Assembly (NCBI GenBank): GCA_036397555.1
Contig: DASWIS010000025.1
Location: 121,885-185,884 of the forward strand
DNA length: 64,000 nt
Direction: 5' to 3'
DNA from: Candidatus Zixiibacteriota bacterium
Lineage (GTDB): Bacteria; Zixibacteria; MSB-5A5; WJJR01
The translations under genes and the position numbers were made by a program. Position 1 is the stretch's first letter. Every line of letters begins with the position of its first letter. Positions 40,819-49,560 of the stretch are shown here, piece by piece. A model generated the notes under the pieces. That model was not told the origin of the DNA. It did not search any database and was given only the letters and a program-made list of their open reading frames with translations.

Positions 40819-41553
40819 ATGCACATCGCCGTCAGTCTCGCACCGGCCGCCCGGCGCGCCGACTGTCTTCTCATGGGCGACGCGCTCGGCGCCTACGTTG
40901 TCATCGACATCCTGCGCGCGTCGGCAGTGATTTGCACGGCGCTCGCCAATGGCGCGGCGTCCGTCATTCCGGTCGACGATGTCGAACCCGCGCGCGAGAA
41001 AAGAGAAGAGCCGGGATTGTCGGATGCGCTTTTGTGCGGCGAACGCGGCGGACACAAGCTTCCGGGGTTCGACCTCGGCAATTCGCCGTCGGAATACACC
41101 CGGAAAGTGATCGGCGGGAAAACGCTCATACACGCGTCCACGAACGGTTCTCCGGCGCTGCAAAACGCCCCTCAGAAAGCCGTCGTGATGGTCGGGGGGC
41201 TGGTCAACCTGACAGCGGTTGCTGAACAGATTGTCGCGCTTAACCGCCCCACCATGCTCGTCTGCGCGGGAAAGAATGATCGCGTGGCTTTGGAAGACGC
41301 TGTCGGGGCGGGAGCAATCATCGCCAAGCTCTGGGAGTTGATCGAATCCGTCGAGTTGGTCAACGATGGCGCCACAATCGCACAGTCGCTATGGGACCAG
41401 TACAAATCAGAGCCCGTGTCCGCGATGTGGCAAAGCGAGCACGGCCGATATTTGATCAGCGTCGGTTATGGCGCCGATTTGTCGGTCTGCGCAGCGATTG
41501 ATTCGGTGCCGGTGGTGCCGGTGATGAGAAACGGTGCTCTTGGCCCTAAGTAG
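40819..41553 (+). CDS. comB: 2-phosphosulfolactate phosphatase (ComB family)
   Basis: A 244-residue enzyme of the ComB family, named for removing phosphate from 2-phosphosulfolactate in coenzyme M synthesis. ComB homologues also occur in many bacteria that do not make coenzyme M, where the role is open. Family motifs are VVIDILRASAVICTAL, LLCGERGGHKLPGFDLGNSP, HASTNGSPAL and CAGKNDRVALEDAVGAG. The ATG at 40819 follows the gcvT stop by 20 bases, and the frame upstream belongs to no gene. No comA or comC is visible. A hairpin follows directly after the stop. Confidence 0.88.
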   Translation: MHIAVSLAPAARRADCLLMGDALGAYVVIDILRASAVICTALANGAASVIPVDDVEPAREKREEPGLSDALLCGERGGHKLPGFDLGNSPSEYTRKVIGGKTLIHASTNGSPALQNAPQKAVVMVGGLVNLTAVAEQIVALNRPTMLVCAGKNDRVALEDAVGAGAIIAKLWELIESVELVNDGATIAQSLWDQYKSEPVSAMWQSEHGRYLISVGYGADLSVCAAIDSVPVVPVMRNGALGPK

Positions 41554-41570
41554 GGCGGGCTCTGCCCGCC
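41554..41570. terminator. hairpin between comB and the DNA methyltransferase gene
   Basis: GGCGGGC (41554-41560), loop TCT, GCCCGCC (41564-41570) immediately follow the comB stop, with the convergent methyltransferase stop 20 bases further on. There is no T-tract. Confidence 0.55.
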
Positions 41571-41589
41571 AGCCAACACCCAAATGCTT

Positions 41590-43233
41590 TTACTCGTTGA
41601 ATAGTTGGCGTTGGTCGTCTCGTCGCATGAGCTTACGCCCACCGCTTTTAATCATGTAGCCCCGGGGAAGATCGAATTCCTCCTCCTCTTCAAGCAGCTC
41701 CTTCACAGTCCTGAGTTGTAGTTTCGGAATCTTCCTTTTGCCGCCCGGCGATTCGAAGAATCCGACTTCGTCCGCTGCGTCGCGCATTCCCTTGGTCGGT
41801 GACTCAAGAGAGATGAAGAAACCCATCGCCGCTTTCTCACGATCAATGACATGCGCGAAGTCGCGGATCATGCCGGGGTTGAGATGACCGCCTTTGACCT
41901 GAACCACAGCCCATTGCAGATTCTCGTCCAAATCCTGGAAGTAGACTTTCCCGTCAATTCCCTTATCGCCGGCCTTGTCGGGCTGTGGAACGCCATAGGT
42001 CAGACGGACAGCCCACACCTCGAATTGCTTGGGACTCTCCTCGAACAGCCTTCGCGCAGAGTAGGTGTCCTTCGGATCTCCAACGACGGCGTAGTGCTTG
42101 CCAGTCTTCAAATCGAAATCTTGCGCAAGTCGGCTGATAATCAGGTCCACCGCCACAAAGGTGACATCAATACCGACCCACCGGCGATGGAGCTTCTCCG
42201 CCGCAACGACTGCTGTGCCGCATCCGCAGAACGGATCGAGCACCAGATCGCCTTCATTCGTTGAGGCCGCGATGATGCGCTCAAGAAGCGCGAGCGGCTT
42301 CTGTGTTGGGTAACCAGTCCGCTCGTGAGATTGCGCACTGATAGGCGGGATGTCTGTCCACATGTCGCCCACGGGGGTTCCCTCTTGCTCATCGAGAAAG
42401 CGCTTCAATCGAGGGACGTTGCCTGGCTTTGTCTGTACGATGAGCCCGTCGCGAAGCGCTTTCTGCATGCGTTCTCTGGTCCATCGCCAAACGCGAGTCA
42501 CACCCATGAATTCGTAGGTCAGATTGGGTCGGTTGGGGTTGGGATTGATCAAACTCGTAAGTTGGTATCTTCGTCCCGATTCATGGTCTGTCTGTGCATA
42601 GAAATCCTCAACGTATCCGGGGTCATGTGGCATGTGTTGCGAATTCCAAGTGAACTTGGATGACTTTGTGTAACGAAGAATCACATCATGGTTTCTGGCG
42701 AATCGTGTGAAGGCATGGCCCTTTGCCCACGTCCTCTTCCAGACGATTTCATTTCCGAAGTGTCCCGCTCCGAATACAGCATCAAGCACGATCTTCAGAT
42801 AATGACTCGCCGCAGGGTCACAATGCAGAAACAGCGTGCCCGTCGGCTTCAGCACTCGGTGCAACTCCACTAGGCGCGGTGTCATCATGACGAGATACGC
42901 CATCATCTCGCTCGTCCCGAGCACTCTATGCAAAGCCTCCATCAACTCGAACAATCGCTCGTTGCGAGAATCTTCGAAGAACTCCTCGTAATGCGACTTG
43001 CTCCACTTCCAGGTGTCCTCAAACGCCAAAATCTGCGCCTGATTTTCGTCTCGTTGGGCCTGCTTGAACAGAACGTTGTAATCGCGCGCAGAGTTAAAGG
43101 GTGGGTCGAGATAGACAACATCGACGGACTCATCGGTCAGATGCTGGCGCATGACCTTGAGGTTGTCGCCATAGTAGAGCGTATTCTGAGGCGGGTGTGG
43201 CTTTCGAGCTTTCGATTTTGATTTCTGTTTCAT
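41590..43233 (-). CDS. DNA methyltransferase (beta class) fused to a putative Mrr-like nuclease domain
   Basis: A 547-residue protein. The methyltransferase part has motif IV first, VVYLDPPFNSARDY (39-52), and motif I later, LVLDPFCGCGTAVVAAEK (about 325-342), the order of beta-class N6-adenine or N4-cytosine enzymes. Between them lies a target-recognition region of about 200 residues. The C-terminal part (about 390-500) contains GDKGIDGKVYF followed by WAVVQVKGGHL, resembling the Asp and Gln-x-Lys core of Mrr-type PD-(D/E)xK restriction endonucleases, then a helix AMGFFISLESPTKGM. It could be a self-contained restriction-modification enzyme or a non-cleaving fusion. No separate restriction gene is adjacent, and the gene splits two metabolic blocks. 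Confidence 0.82.
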   Translation of the reverse strand: MKQKSKSKARKPHPPQNTLYYGDNLKVMRQHLTDESVDVVYLDPPFNSARDYNVLFKQAQRDENQAQILAFEDTWKWSKSHYEEFFEDSRNERLFELMEALHRVLGTSEMMAYLVMMTPRLVELHRVLKPTGTLFLHCDPAASHYLKIVLDAVFGAGHFGNEIVWKRTWAKGHAFTRFARNHDVILRYTKSSKFTWNSQHMPHDPGYVEDFYAQTDHESGRRYQLTSLINPNPNRPNLTYEFMGVTRVWRWTRERMQKALRDGLIVQTKPGNVPRLKRFLDEQEGTPVGDMWTDIPPISAQSHERTGYPTQKPLALLERIIAASTNEGDLVLDPFCGCGTAVVAAEKLHRRWVGIDVTFVAVDLIISRLAQDFDLKTGKHYAVVGDPKDTYSARRLFEESPKQFEVWAVRLTYGVPQPDKAGDKGIDGKVYFQDLDENLQWAVVQVKGGHLNPGMIRDFAHVIDREKAAMGFFISLESPTKGMRDAADEVGFFESPGGKRKIPKLQLRTVKELLEEEEEFDLPRGYMIKSGGRKLMRRDDQRQLFNE

Positions 43234-43300
43234 GATGAGGTTGTCTCGTCAGTAATGATGTGCTGTCGGAACTGTTCGCGAAAGGATTTCATTCGCAAGG

Positions 43301-43324
43301 CCGCCACCCGAGGGCGGGTGGCGG
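43301..43324 (-). terminator. hairpin after the cytochrome operon
   Basis: CCGCCACCC (43301-43309) and GGGTGGCGG (43316-43324) form a 9-bp stem with a 6-base loop, 86 bases downstream of the octaheme cytochrome stop and before the methyltransferase gene. Its position suits termination of the bc operon, but no T-tract is present. Confidence 0.45.
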
Positions 43325-43409
43325 GCACGGATCGTGGTCACGGAGTAGGAGTGCGGTGTATTGGGTCGGCACAGGCCTAAGGGCCCGTGGCATCTCAAGA
43401 TCTACAAAA

Positions 43410-46028
43410 TCACATCGGCCGCAGGGTCATCAGGTAGTCGCGGATGGCGCGGATTTGCTCGTCGGCGTCGTCGTAGAGGCGCTCACCCTCAGAATAGAAG
43501 AACGACGGCATGTTGGTGCCGGGGTCGATGGCCTGCGGATCGATCAGCCAGTCGATAATCCAGTCGGGCCGTAAGCGTTCGTGCGCCAGCGCCAGGTTCG
43601 GCGCCAAGCTCGATGCCCCGCGCTGGGAGAGCGCTTCTTCCGTGAGAACATGGCATGACAGGCATTGCAACTCGTCGAAGTGCTGCCTGCCGGCGCGGAT
43701 CGATTGCGGGGCGAGATCTTCGGCGTGCAGATACATCAGGGGCGCGTCGACGTCGCTGATCGCCATGAAGTACTGGCTGACCGTCGTGATCTCCGGACCG
43801 GTCAGGTTGAACGTCGGCATGCGCAGACTCAGCCACGCGCGAATGGGTGTCGGCTCCTGCAGGAAACGGAACAGCCAGTCGGATTGGACTTTGGCCCCCT
43901 CGGGCGTCAGGTTGGGCGGCTGGTAGCCGCGATCGGCCACATACGCCTGAATGTCGCCGCCGCGCCCTTCGATCGTGTGGCAGCCGGTGCAATTGTAGTG
44001 TTCGGCCAACAACTGTCCTTCGCGCAGGCGCTGCCTGTGGTCCGTCTGGGGCTCACGGTATGCCTCGAAAACTTTGCGCCCATCAAACGACTTCAAGAGC
44101 ATGGTGTACAGGTGCGCCTTCTCATCGGACATGGCGAAGTCGGGCATGCGCTGCACGACTTGTTGCGTTTCGTAGATGCGTGAATCCTTCATTTTGTTGA
44201 AGGTCCAGTCATGCCAAGTCTCGGGCAAATGGGTCGCATCTCCGAAAAACAACTCGCTGTGATCCTTGGCGCCGAACGCCGTCAGCTCGACCGATACCTT
44301 CCCTTCCTTCTCCATGCCCGGAATGGTATGGCAGCCATAGCAGCCGTAAGTGCGGACCCAATGTTCGCCCTGGCCCGCAAGATCGTTACGCGGACGCGAC
44401 GATGTGGAAACGCTCTGCGGCGTGTATGAATCGTCTTTGAGCGTCAGCAGATACGCGGTGATGTCGGACGCCTCGCGGTCGGTCAGTCGCAGCGACGGCA
44501 TCCTCGTTTCGGGATTGTAGCGGCGTGGATTCTTAAGCCAGCCGTACACCCAGGCGGCGGCAGCCTTGTTGCCGATGCGGGAGAGATTGGGACCATGATC
44601 GATTGCAGCGGCGCGCTCGACATCGACCGCACGATCAGCCAAATCGTCGATGTGATGGCAGCCGAGGCAGCCGACACTCGCGACCAGCTCCCGACCACGG
44701 GAGACATCGCCGCGCGACCCCATCACCGGCCAATCGGGGGCCGGCTGGTCCTCCGAGATATCCCGCAGGAACGCGACGACGGCGACCACTTCGGAATCTG
44801 GCATGCGGAAGTTGGGCATGCGCGTATCGGGACGGAAGTGTCGCGGATTCTTGATCCAGTCGGCCATCCAGGATTCCGTCAGCTTGGTCTTCACTTTGTC
44901 CAGCGGCGGCGCGACCTTCGGCAGGTTGTTGTATCCGGCGATGTCGTGACAGCCGAAGCAGCCGTCACGGCGCAGCATTGTCTGCGCCTCCATCAAATGT
45001 TCGGCGTTATCGAGCCAGGCGCGATCGGAGTGACACTTCTGGCAACCGGCCTCGACCATGTTGTTGGCCAGAAGCGGATGATCCCAGTATTTCTTGGGGC
45101 GATGCGCATCCTCGACGGTGAGGGCCGGCCCCTGCCCGTCATGGCACGGAGTGCATCCGAATGCCTCGGTTGGATGGTTCTTAAAGTAGATGTCCTTCTT
45201 CGGATGCGTGGTGAACGGCTGCGGCGAGTCGGTAAAACGATCATCAGTGATACCTTGATGGCATGTCTGGCAGCGATCGACGCGAATGATCGGGTTTTCA
45301 AATTCGTTGGGTTCGTAATCTGACAACACAACCTGTTGGACCTTCAGGGTGCGTGCCTGGATCGCAGCAACACGTTCATCGATGTTGGCGATCTCCTGCG
45401 TGCGACCCTGGATGAGCCCGTCGAGCGAGTCGATCGGCCCCTCGAATGCATCGAGTCGCATCTGGACTGAGTCGCGCGCGGCCGCTTTCTCCTGAATGAT
45501 CGGCAGGAGCGAATCCATCAGCCGCAACTGCTTGTTGCAGTCCTGGGCCAAGGATGTCGTGTCGTCACCGTGATGCTTCGCCTCGGTGTAGAGGTAAAAC
45601 TTCTCGTCGTAGATGCTTTTGGCGAATTGGTACTTTCGGTTGACCAGTTTGAGCGCGAACTCCCGGTCGATCAACTCGCTCTGCGCTGTCCGATAGTCGG
45701 GATTGGAGTGCAGCGCGTCGTGCATCTGCGCCAACTGCGCCTGCAATGCCGGCGTCTGCTGTTCGGGTGTGCGCGCGGCTTCGTCGGCGGCGGTCTGAGC
45801 AACCAGCGAATCACGCCGCGCGAGGAACAAGACGGTTTCGTGCGCATTGAACGACTTCTGATATTCTTTCCACGGCCGCCGGACGATCACCTCATCGGCG
45901 ACGGCCCATAAGGTCCCGAGCGCCAGGAACAGAGACAGGACAAAAAACACCATCCCATAGGGACGGGTCTCGACCGGAACGTCGATGCGTTTGGGCTCGC
46001 CGGACTGGGCTGCGACAGTATCGTTCAT
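43410..46028 (-). CDS. membrane-anchored octaheme cytochrome c of a bc-type complex
   Basis: An 872-residue protein anchored by one N-terminal helix (YGMVFFVLSLFLALGTLWAV). A long helical, probably coiled-coil region (about 45-240) precedes the heme part. Eight CxxCH heme motifs can be read in order: CQTCH, CTPCH, CQKCH, CFGCH, CLGCH, CYGCH, CTGCH and CLSCH. Many of them are followed downstream by a Met-Pro segment such as RMPNFRMP, MPSLRL and MPTFNL that may supply axial methionines. It is the last gene of the Rieske-cytochrome b operon, 16 bases after the second cytochrome b gene. I infer that it replaces cytochrome c1 and passes electrons from the quinol oxidase site outward. Confidence 0.9.
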   Translation of the reverse strand: MNDTVAAQSGEPKRIDVPVETRPYGMVFFVLSLFLALGTLWAVADEVIVRRPWKEYQKSFNAHETVLFLARRDSLVAQTAADEAARTPEQQTPALQAQLAQMHDALHSNPDYRTAQSELIDREFALKLVNRKYQFAKSIYDEKFYLYTEAKHHGDDTTSLAQDCNKQLRLMDSLLPIIQEKAAARDSVQMRLDAFEGPIDSLDGLIQGRTQEIANIDERVAAIQARTLKVQQVVLSDYEPNEFENPIIRVDRCQTCHQGITDDRFTDSPQPFTTHPKKDIYFKNHPTEAFGCTPCHDGQGPALTVEDAHRPKKYWDHPLLANNMVEAGCQKCHSDRAWLDNAEHLMEAQTMLRRDGCFGCHDIAGYNNLPKVAPPLDKVKTKLTESWMADWIKNPRHFRPDTRMPNFRMPDSEVVAVVAFLRDISEDQPAPDWPVMGSRGDVSRGRELVASVGCLGCHHIDDLADRAVDVERAAAIDHGPNLSRIGNKAAAAWVYGWLKNPRRYNPETRMPSLRLTDREASDITAYLLTLKDDSYTPQSVSTSSRPRNDLAGQGEHWVRTYGCYGCHTIPGMEKEGKVSVELTAFGAKDHSELFFGDATHLPETWHDWTFNKMKDSRIYETQQVVQRMPDFAMSDEKAHLYTMLLKSFDGRKVFEAYREPQTDHRQRLREGQLLAEHYNCTGCHTIEGRGGDIQAYVADRGYQPPNLTPEGAKVQSDWLFRFLQEPTPIRAWLSLRMPTFNLTGPEITTVSQYFMAISDVDAPLMYLHAEDLAPQSIRAGRQHFDELQCLSCHVLTEEALSQRGASSLAPNLALAHERLRPDWIIDWLIDPQAIDPGTNMPSFFYSEGERLYDDADEQIRAIRDYLMTLRPM

Positions 46029-46044
46029 AATCGCGATTATGGGG

Positions 46045-46914
46045 TCAGACGTTAAACCAGGGGGTCACCCAGACATACTTGATGTTGAGCGTCCAGCGCA
46101 GAAGCATCTTGATCGGCAACGCCATCATCGAGAGAAACAGGAACGAGACGATGCCGTAGCGGACCAGCCCCATTTGTTGCAGCACAGCGGAACTTTTTCT
46201 CTTCCAGAACCAGTACAAGGGCCCGAGCGCGAAGTAGCCCCCGACGATGATGAAACCGAAGATGCCCGCGCCCAGCTTGGAGTGAATCCCGAACATCTCA
46301 TGCAGGTCGACGTTGGTGAGGGCGACAATCTTGTGCGGATCCCAGGTCACCCACGGATAGAAGAAGTACCATCCCGGCCCGCGCAGGAAGGTGCCGACGA
46401 AGATCAAAATCACCCAGAGCACGATGAAACCGAAAAGATATGTCCAGATCGCGAACCTGCGTTGTTGATAGGAATAGTAGCCCGAGCCGCGCGGGTTGAT
46501 ATCGATGAACGGAATGATCATCAGACCGACGATGATCAAGCTCGGAAGCACCACGCCGGCGATCCAGGGATCGAAGTAGACCAGCATCTCCTGCAACCCC
46601 AAAAAATACCAGGGCGCCTTCGACGGATTCGGTGTACGGGTCGGATTGGCGGCCTCTTCCAATGGCGCGTCGATGAAAATTGACCAGACAGTCAGGATCG
46701 CGAGAACCAGTATCGCTGCCAGAAATTCGATCCGCACCAAGAAGGGCCACACCGAAACCTTGTCGGGCGGCGGCAGTTCTCCGGTGGCCGCGATTGATGC
46801 ATCGTTGCGCCTGGCCTGGCTCAGTCCCCACCACGTGTAAAAGCCCACGAGGAAGAGCATGATGACAATCGGGATGTTGTCACCCTTGCTGACGATGTCC
46901 CAGAGTTGATGCAT
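46045..46914 (-). CDS. cytochrome b C-terminal subunit (subunit IV/PetD-like) of the bc complex
   Basis: A 289-residue membrane protein corresponding to the C-terminal half of cytochrome b. The quinol-site region appears as APWYFLGLQEMLVYFD, the counterpart of the PEWY motif with Pro-x-Trp-Tyr-Phe. Hydrophobic helices lie at about 13-30, 57-75, 122-140, 165-190, 225-245 and 258-276. The extra helix before the conserved core and the C-terminal helix are more than the three of plant subunit IV, resembling the extended forms of Firmicutes and FCB bacteria. It lies 22 bases after the cytochrome b N-terminal gene and is followed by the octaheme cytochrome. Confidence 0.88.
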   Translation of the reverse strand: MHQLWDIVSKGDNIPIVIMLFLVGFYTWWGLSQARRNDASIAATGELPPPDKVSVWPFLVRIEFLAAILVLAILTVWSIFIDAPLEEAANPTRTPNPSKAPWYFLGLQEMLVYFDPWIAGVVLPSLIIVGLMIIPFIDINPRGSGYYSYQQRRFAIWTYLFGFIVLWVILIFVGTFLRGPGWYFFYPWVTWDPHKIVALTNVDLHEMFGIHSKLGAGIFGFIIVGGYFALGPLYWFWKRKSSAVLQQMGLVRYGIVSFLFLSMMALPIKMLLRWTLNIKYVWVTPWFNV

Positions 46915-46936
46915 GCTCTCTCAATCGGAGGCGACG

Positions 46937-47710
46937 CTACAGTTTCCCCGTGGGACCGGAAATGCCGCCGTCTTTTCGGACGCGCCAGAAGTGAACGATC
47001 ATCAACACACCGGCCGCGACCGGCAGGAACACACAGTGCAACACATAGAATCGCAGCAGCGCTGCCGGACCCACCTGGGTGCCGCCCAGCAACATGAAAC
47101 GCACATCGTTATCGGGCTTCATCCCAAGCTGCGGTCCCAATGGCCCCTCATGTCCCAGCAGCGGAGTGGCGCGGGCCATGTTGGTGCCGACCGTGACCGC
47201 CCAGATGGCGAGCTGATCCCACGGCAGCAGATACCCGGTGAAGCTCAACAGAAGAGTGAGAACAAGCAGCACGACACCGATCACCCAGTTGAATTCGCGC
47301 GGCGGCTTGTAGGAGCCGGTCATGAAGACGCGCAGCATGTGCAGCCAGACGGTGATGACCATCGCATGCGCGCCCCAACGGTGCATGTTGCGGATGAACG
47401 CGCCGAAGGGTACATCGTTCATCAGGTACTTCATGTCGTAGTAGGCGTACTGATCGGTCGGACGGTAGTAGAACATCAGGATGACACCGGTGACGGTCAG
47501 CACGAGAAACAGAAAAAAGGAAATGCCGCCCATGCCCCAGGTGTACCGCACCTCGACCGCATGCCGCGCGACCTTGGTCGGATGCAGGTGCAGCCAGACA
47601 TTCGAGAGCACCTGCAGATAGCGGTTGCGCGTCGTGTCCTTGTAGTCGTGGCGAAACGCCGACTTCCAGACCGGCGATTTGGTGATCTTCTTTTTGAGGT
47701 CAAACGCCAT
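46937..47710 (-). CDS. cytochrome b N-terminal subunit (b6-like) of the bc complex
   Basis: A 257-residue heme-bearing subunit of a quinol:cytochrome oxidoreductase. I use the ATG at 47710 (MAFDLKKKI). An upstream TTG at 47737 overlapping the Rieske stop is the alternative. The four-helix b-type core has the paired heme histidines in [12 protein letters not shown] with VWLHMLR, and in [11 protein letters not shown] with [13 protein letters not shown], giving two b hemes. [20 protein letters not shown] is the conserved helix C/loop segment near the quinol site. The N-terminal basic extension precedes LHLHPTKV. It is followed by the C-terminal cytochrome b gene, 22 bases on. Confidence 0.93.
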   Translation of the reverse strand: MAFDLKKKITKSPVWKSAFRHDYKDTTRNRYLQVLSNVWLHLHPTKVARHAVEVRYTWGMGGISFFLFLVLTVTGVILMFYYRPTDQYAYYDMKYLMNDVPFGAFIRNMHRWGAHAMVITVWLHMLRVFMTGSYKPPREFNWVIGVVLLVLTLLLSFTGYLLPWDQLAIWAVTVGTNMARATPLLGHEGPLGPQLGMKPDNDVRFMLLGGTQVGPAALLRFYVLHCVFLPVAAGVLMIVHFWRVRKDGGISGPTGKL

Positions 47711-47733
47711 GATCGATCCCGATTCCTCGTTCT

Positions 47734-48420
47734 TCAAACCGGCAGGTATGCCTGCGGATTGTCCCAGCCATTGTTCTCAAAGAGAAACTTGACTGACCGG
47801 TCGACTAAGATTTCTCCGGTTTCGGCGCGCGCGACCTTCAGCCGCTCCAGTGAGCGCGGCGCCGGACCCTCGAAGTTGACTCCCGAGCGATAAAACCCTG
47901 AGCCGTGGCAGGGGCACTTAAACTTGTCCTCTTTCTCCAGCCAGCGTGGGGTGCATCCCAGATGCGTGCAGATGCCCAGGAGAGCGTAGATGCGGTCCTG
48001 CTCACGGATGATCCAAACGCGATAGTCCTTCATCCACTTGGTCGAAACGGTGCCGGGGAGATACTCTTCGGGAAATCCGGCGCGAAAGATCGGCGACGGC
48101 TCGAACAGAACGCGCGGAAACATGTAACGCAGCGTCCCGACCAGCATGACGCCGAGAAACGAGAATATCCCCACCCAGCCGATTTTTTCGAGGAAGCCGC
48201 GCCGTGAGACGCGCCAGATATTCCCTTCGCCCTCCGCTTCAGTCGTACGCCGCAGACCGTCGGCTTTCTTCTCGGGGCGAGGCGGCAACGGCTTCTTGGC
48301 CGGTTCCGCCAGTTTCTCCTTGGGAGAGACCGACTTAACCGGCGGGCCAAGCGGCTCGGGAGCAGATTGGCCTTCGCCTGCAACAGACCCTGCCGTTTTA
48401 TCGTCGTCTGGCTCTGCCAT
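47734..48420 (-). CDS. Rieske iron-sulfur protein of the bc complex
   Basis: A 228-residue quinol-oxidising 2Fe-2S protein. The cluster-binding motifs are [11 protein letters not shown] and [12 protein letters not shown], with two Cys-His pairs. One membrane anchor ([19 protein letters not shown]) is preceded by [10 protein letters not shown], resembling a twin-arginine start (here SRRGFL), so Tat export is likely. A long Pro/Lys-rich cytoplasmic N-terminus of about 75 residues is unusual. It is the first gene of the operon and lies just after a strong promoter. The first cytochrome b gene follows at once. Confidence 0.94.
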   Translation of the reverse strand: MAEPDDDKTAGSVAGEGQSAPEPLGPPVKSVSPKEKLAEPAKKPLPPRPEKKADGLRRTTEAEGEGNIWRVSRRGFLEKIGWVGIFSFLGVMLVGTLRYMFPRVLFEPSPIFRAGFPEEYLPGTVSTKWMKDYRVWIIREQDRIYALLGICTHLGCTPRWLEKEDKFKCPCHGSGFYRSGVNFEGPAPRSLERLKVARAETGEILVDRSVKFLFENNGWDNPQAYLPV

Positions 48421-48500
48421 AAACCGAGTGATTCAAGTACCTGCTTTTCCCGGCAAAGCATCTGACAGGGCCCTATCAGAGAAGCCGGTACAAGACGATG

Positions 48501-48529
48501 ATTTTACTTTGCATCCCCAATCATGTCAA
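48501..48529 (-). promoter_or_regulatory. sigma70-type promoter of the Rieske/cytochrome b operon
   Basis: Reading the minus strand, TTGACA (48529-48524), a 17-base spacer and TAAAAT (48506-48501) give a near-consensus promoter. It would leave a leader of about 75 bases before the Rieske ATG at 48420. Confidence 0.6.
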
Positions 48530-48717
48530 GCTTATACAAGGTTTTGGGCCGATTTGAACGGGTCCGAATCCTGCCTTATCAACTGCGTCTGTTCGGCAGG
48601 CATTGGGGTGGATTTGATCTCAGGGGGCGGCTATGTTTGTGACCCGTCGATGGATTCCTTCCCTCATTAAGTAATTGACGGTCCGGGATCGTCGTCGATG
48701 TTTGTGTTGCGAATGCA

Positions 48718-48804
48718 GGAGAGGTGGCCGAGAGGCTGAAGGCAGCTGCCTGCTAAGCAGTTGGCGGGGAAACCCGCCCCCGGGTTCGAATCCCGGCCTC
48801 TCCG
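48718..48804 (+). tRNA. tRNA-Ser (GCT anticodon)
   Basis: An 87-base serine tRNA. The acceptor stem GGAGAGG (48718-48724) pairs with CCTCTCC (48797-48803), with G as discriminator at 48804. The D-arm is GCCGAGAGGC-type, and the anticodon loop CTGCTAA is held by GCTGC/GCAGT (one G-T pair). The long variable arm TGGCGGGGAAACCCGCCC is typical of Ser tRNA, and the T-arm has CGGGTTCGAATCCCG. CCA is not encoded. The tandem repeat array begins at the next base. Confidence 0.96.
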
Positions 48805-49174
48805 TTTATCCTGAGCGAATTCGGCCGCAGGCCGAATGAGTCGAAGGATTGGATGACCGGGTTTCCTTCGCTCCGCTCAGGATGAACGAATCCCGGGCTT
48901 TATCCTGAGCGAATTCGGCCGCAGGCCGAATGAGTCGAAGGATTGGATGACCGGGTTTCCTTCGCTCCGCTCAGGATAAACGAATCCCGGGGTTTATCCT
49001 GAGCGAATTCGGCCGCAGGCAAAGCGAGTCGAAGGATTGGATGACCGGGTTTCCTTCGCTCCGCTCAGGATGAACGAATCCCGGGCTTTATCCTGAGCGA
49101 ATTCGGCCGCAGGCCGAATGAGTCGAAGGATTGTCCTGAGCGAATTCGGCCGCAGGCCGAATGAGTCGAAGGAT
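48805..49174. repeat. 94-bp tandem repeats with palindromic core, next to tRNA-Ser
   Basis: Three full 94-bp units start at 48805, 48899 and 48993. A fourth partial unit runs 49087-49133, followed by another core copy 49134-49174. Each unit has a core running from TATCCTGAGCGAATT to TGAGTCGAAGGAT that contains TTCGGCCGCAGGCCGAA, a 7-bp hairpin. The rest of the unit holds GGTTTCCTTCGCTCCGCTCAGGAT, which can pair with the start of the core. Unit 3 differs (CAAAGCGAG instead of CCGAATGAG). The sequence begins one base after the tRNA gene, so tRNA-end insertion is possible. Confidence 0.9.
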
Positions 49175-49180
49175 CACCCG

Positions 49181-49459
49181 ATGACCACTGAATCCAAACC
49201 GTGGTTCGTCTATCTGGTCCGTTGTCGCGACGGATCGATCTACGCAGGAATTACAGATGACATCGAAGCGAGAATCACCAAACACAATAGTGGCAAGGGC
49301 GCCAAATACACGGCACAACGTCGGCCAGTCACTTTGTTATTCTCCGAACGTCATCCCGATCAGGGGAGCGCGCGACGTCGCGAGATTCAACTGAAAGGGT
49401 GGACGCGAGCAAAGAAGGAGGAACTCATCACCGGGTTTCCTTCGCTCCGCTCAGGATAA
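49181..49459 (+). CDS. GIY-YIG nuclease-like protein, flanked by repeats
   Basis: A 92-residue single-domain protein of the UPF0213-like GIY-YIG superfamily. The GIY-YIG element is VYLVRCRDGSIYAGITDD (9-26), followed by an Arg (DIEARITKHN) and a catalytic-position Glu in ARRREIQLKGW. The ATG at 49181 lies 7 bases after the last repeat core. The final nine residues (TGFPSLRSG) and the stop are read from repeat sequence, so the original C-terminus may have been replaced by the repeat. The domain is intact. The role is unknown; related proteins are single-strand or structure-specific nucleases in a few studied cases. Confidence 0.75.
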   Translation: MTTESKPWFVYLVRCRDGSIYAGITDDIEARITKHNSGKGAKYTAQRRPVTLLFSERHPDQGSARRREIQLKGWTRAKKEELITGFPSLRSG

Positions 49460-49560
49460 ACGAATCCCGGGCTTTATCCTGAGCGAATTCGGCCGCAGGC
49501 CGAATGAGTCGAAGGATTGTCCTGAGTGAGTCCCGGCGAAGCCGGAACGAGTCGAAGGAT
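49430..49560. repeat. second repeat block, between two GIY-YIG ORFs
   Basis: This block repeats part of the 94-bp unit: ACCGGGTTTCC...CTCAGGATAAACGAATCCCGGGC (49430-49470), then a core copy (about 49475-49517). A diverged core follows (49520-49560, ending ACGAGTCGAAGGAT) with inner hairpin TCCCGGCGAAGCCGGAA instead of TTCGGCCGCAGGCCGAA. It supplies the 3' end of the first GIY-YIG gene and the 5' end of the second. Confidence 0.85.

Noticed and set aside
48146..48670. A plus-strand open frame before tRNA-Ser
   Set aside because: It overlaps the Rieske gene and its promoter and has no recognisable protein.
48805..49174. Regular repeats that could suggest a CRISPR array
   Set aside because: The units are contiguous 94-bp copies without unique spacers, and no cas gene is present.
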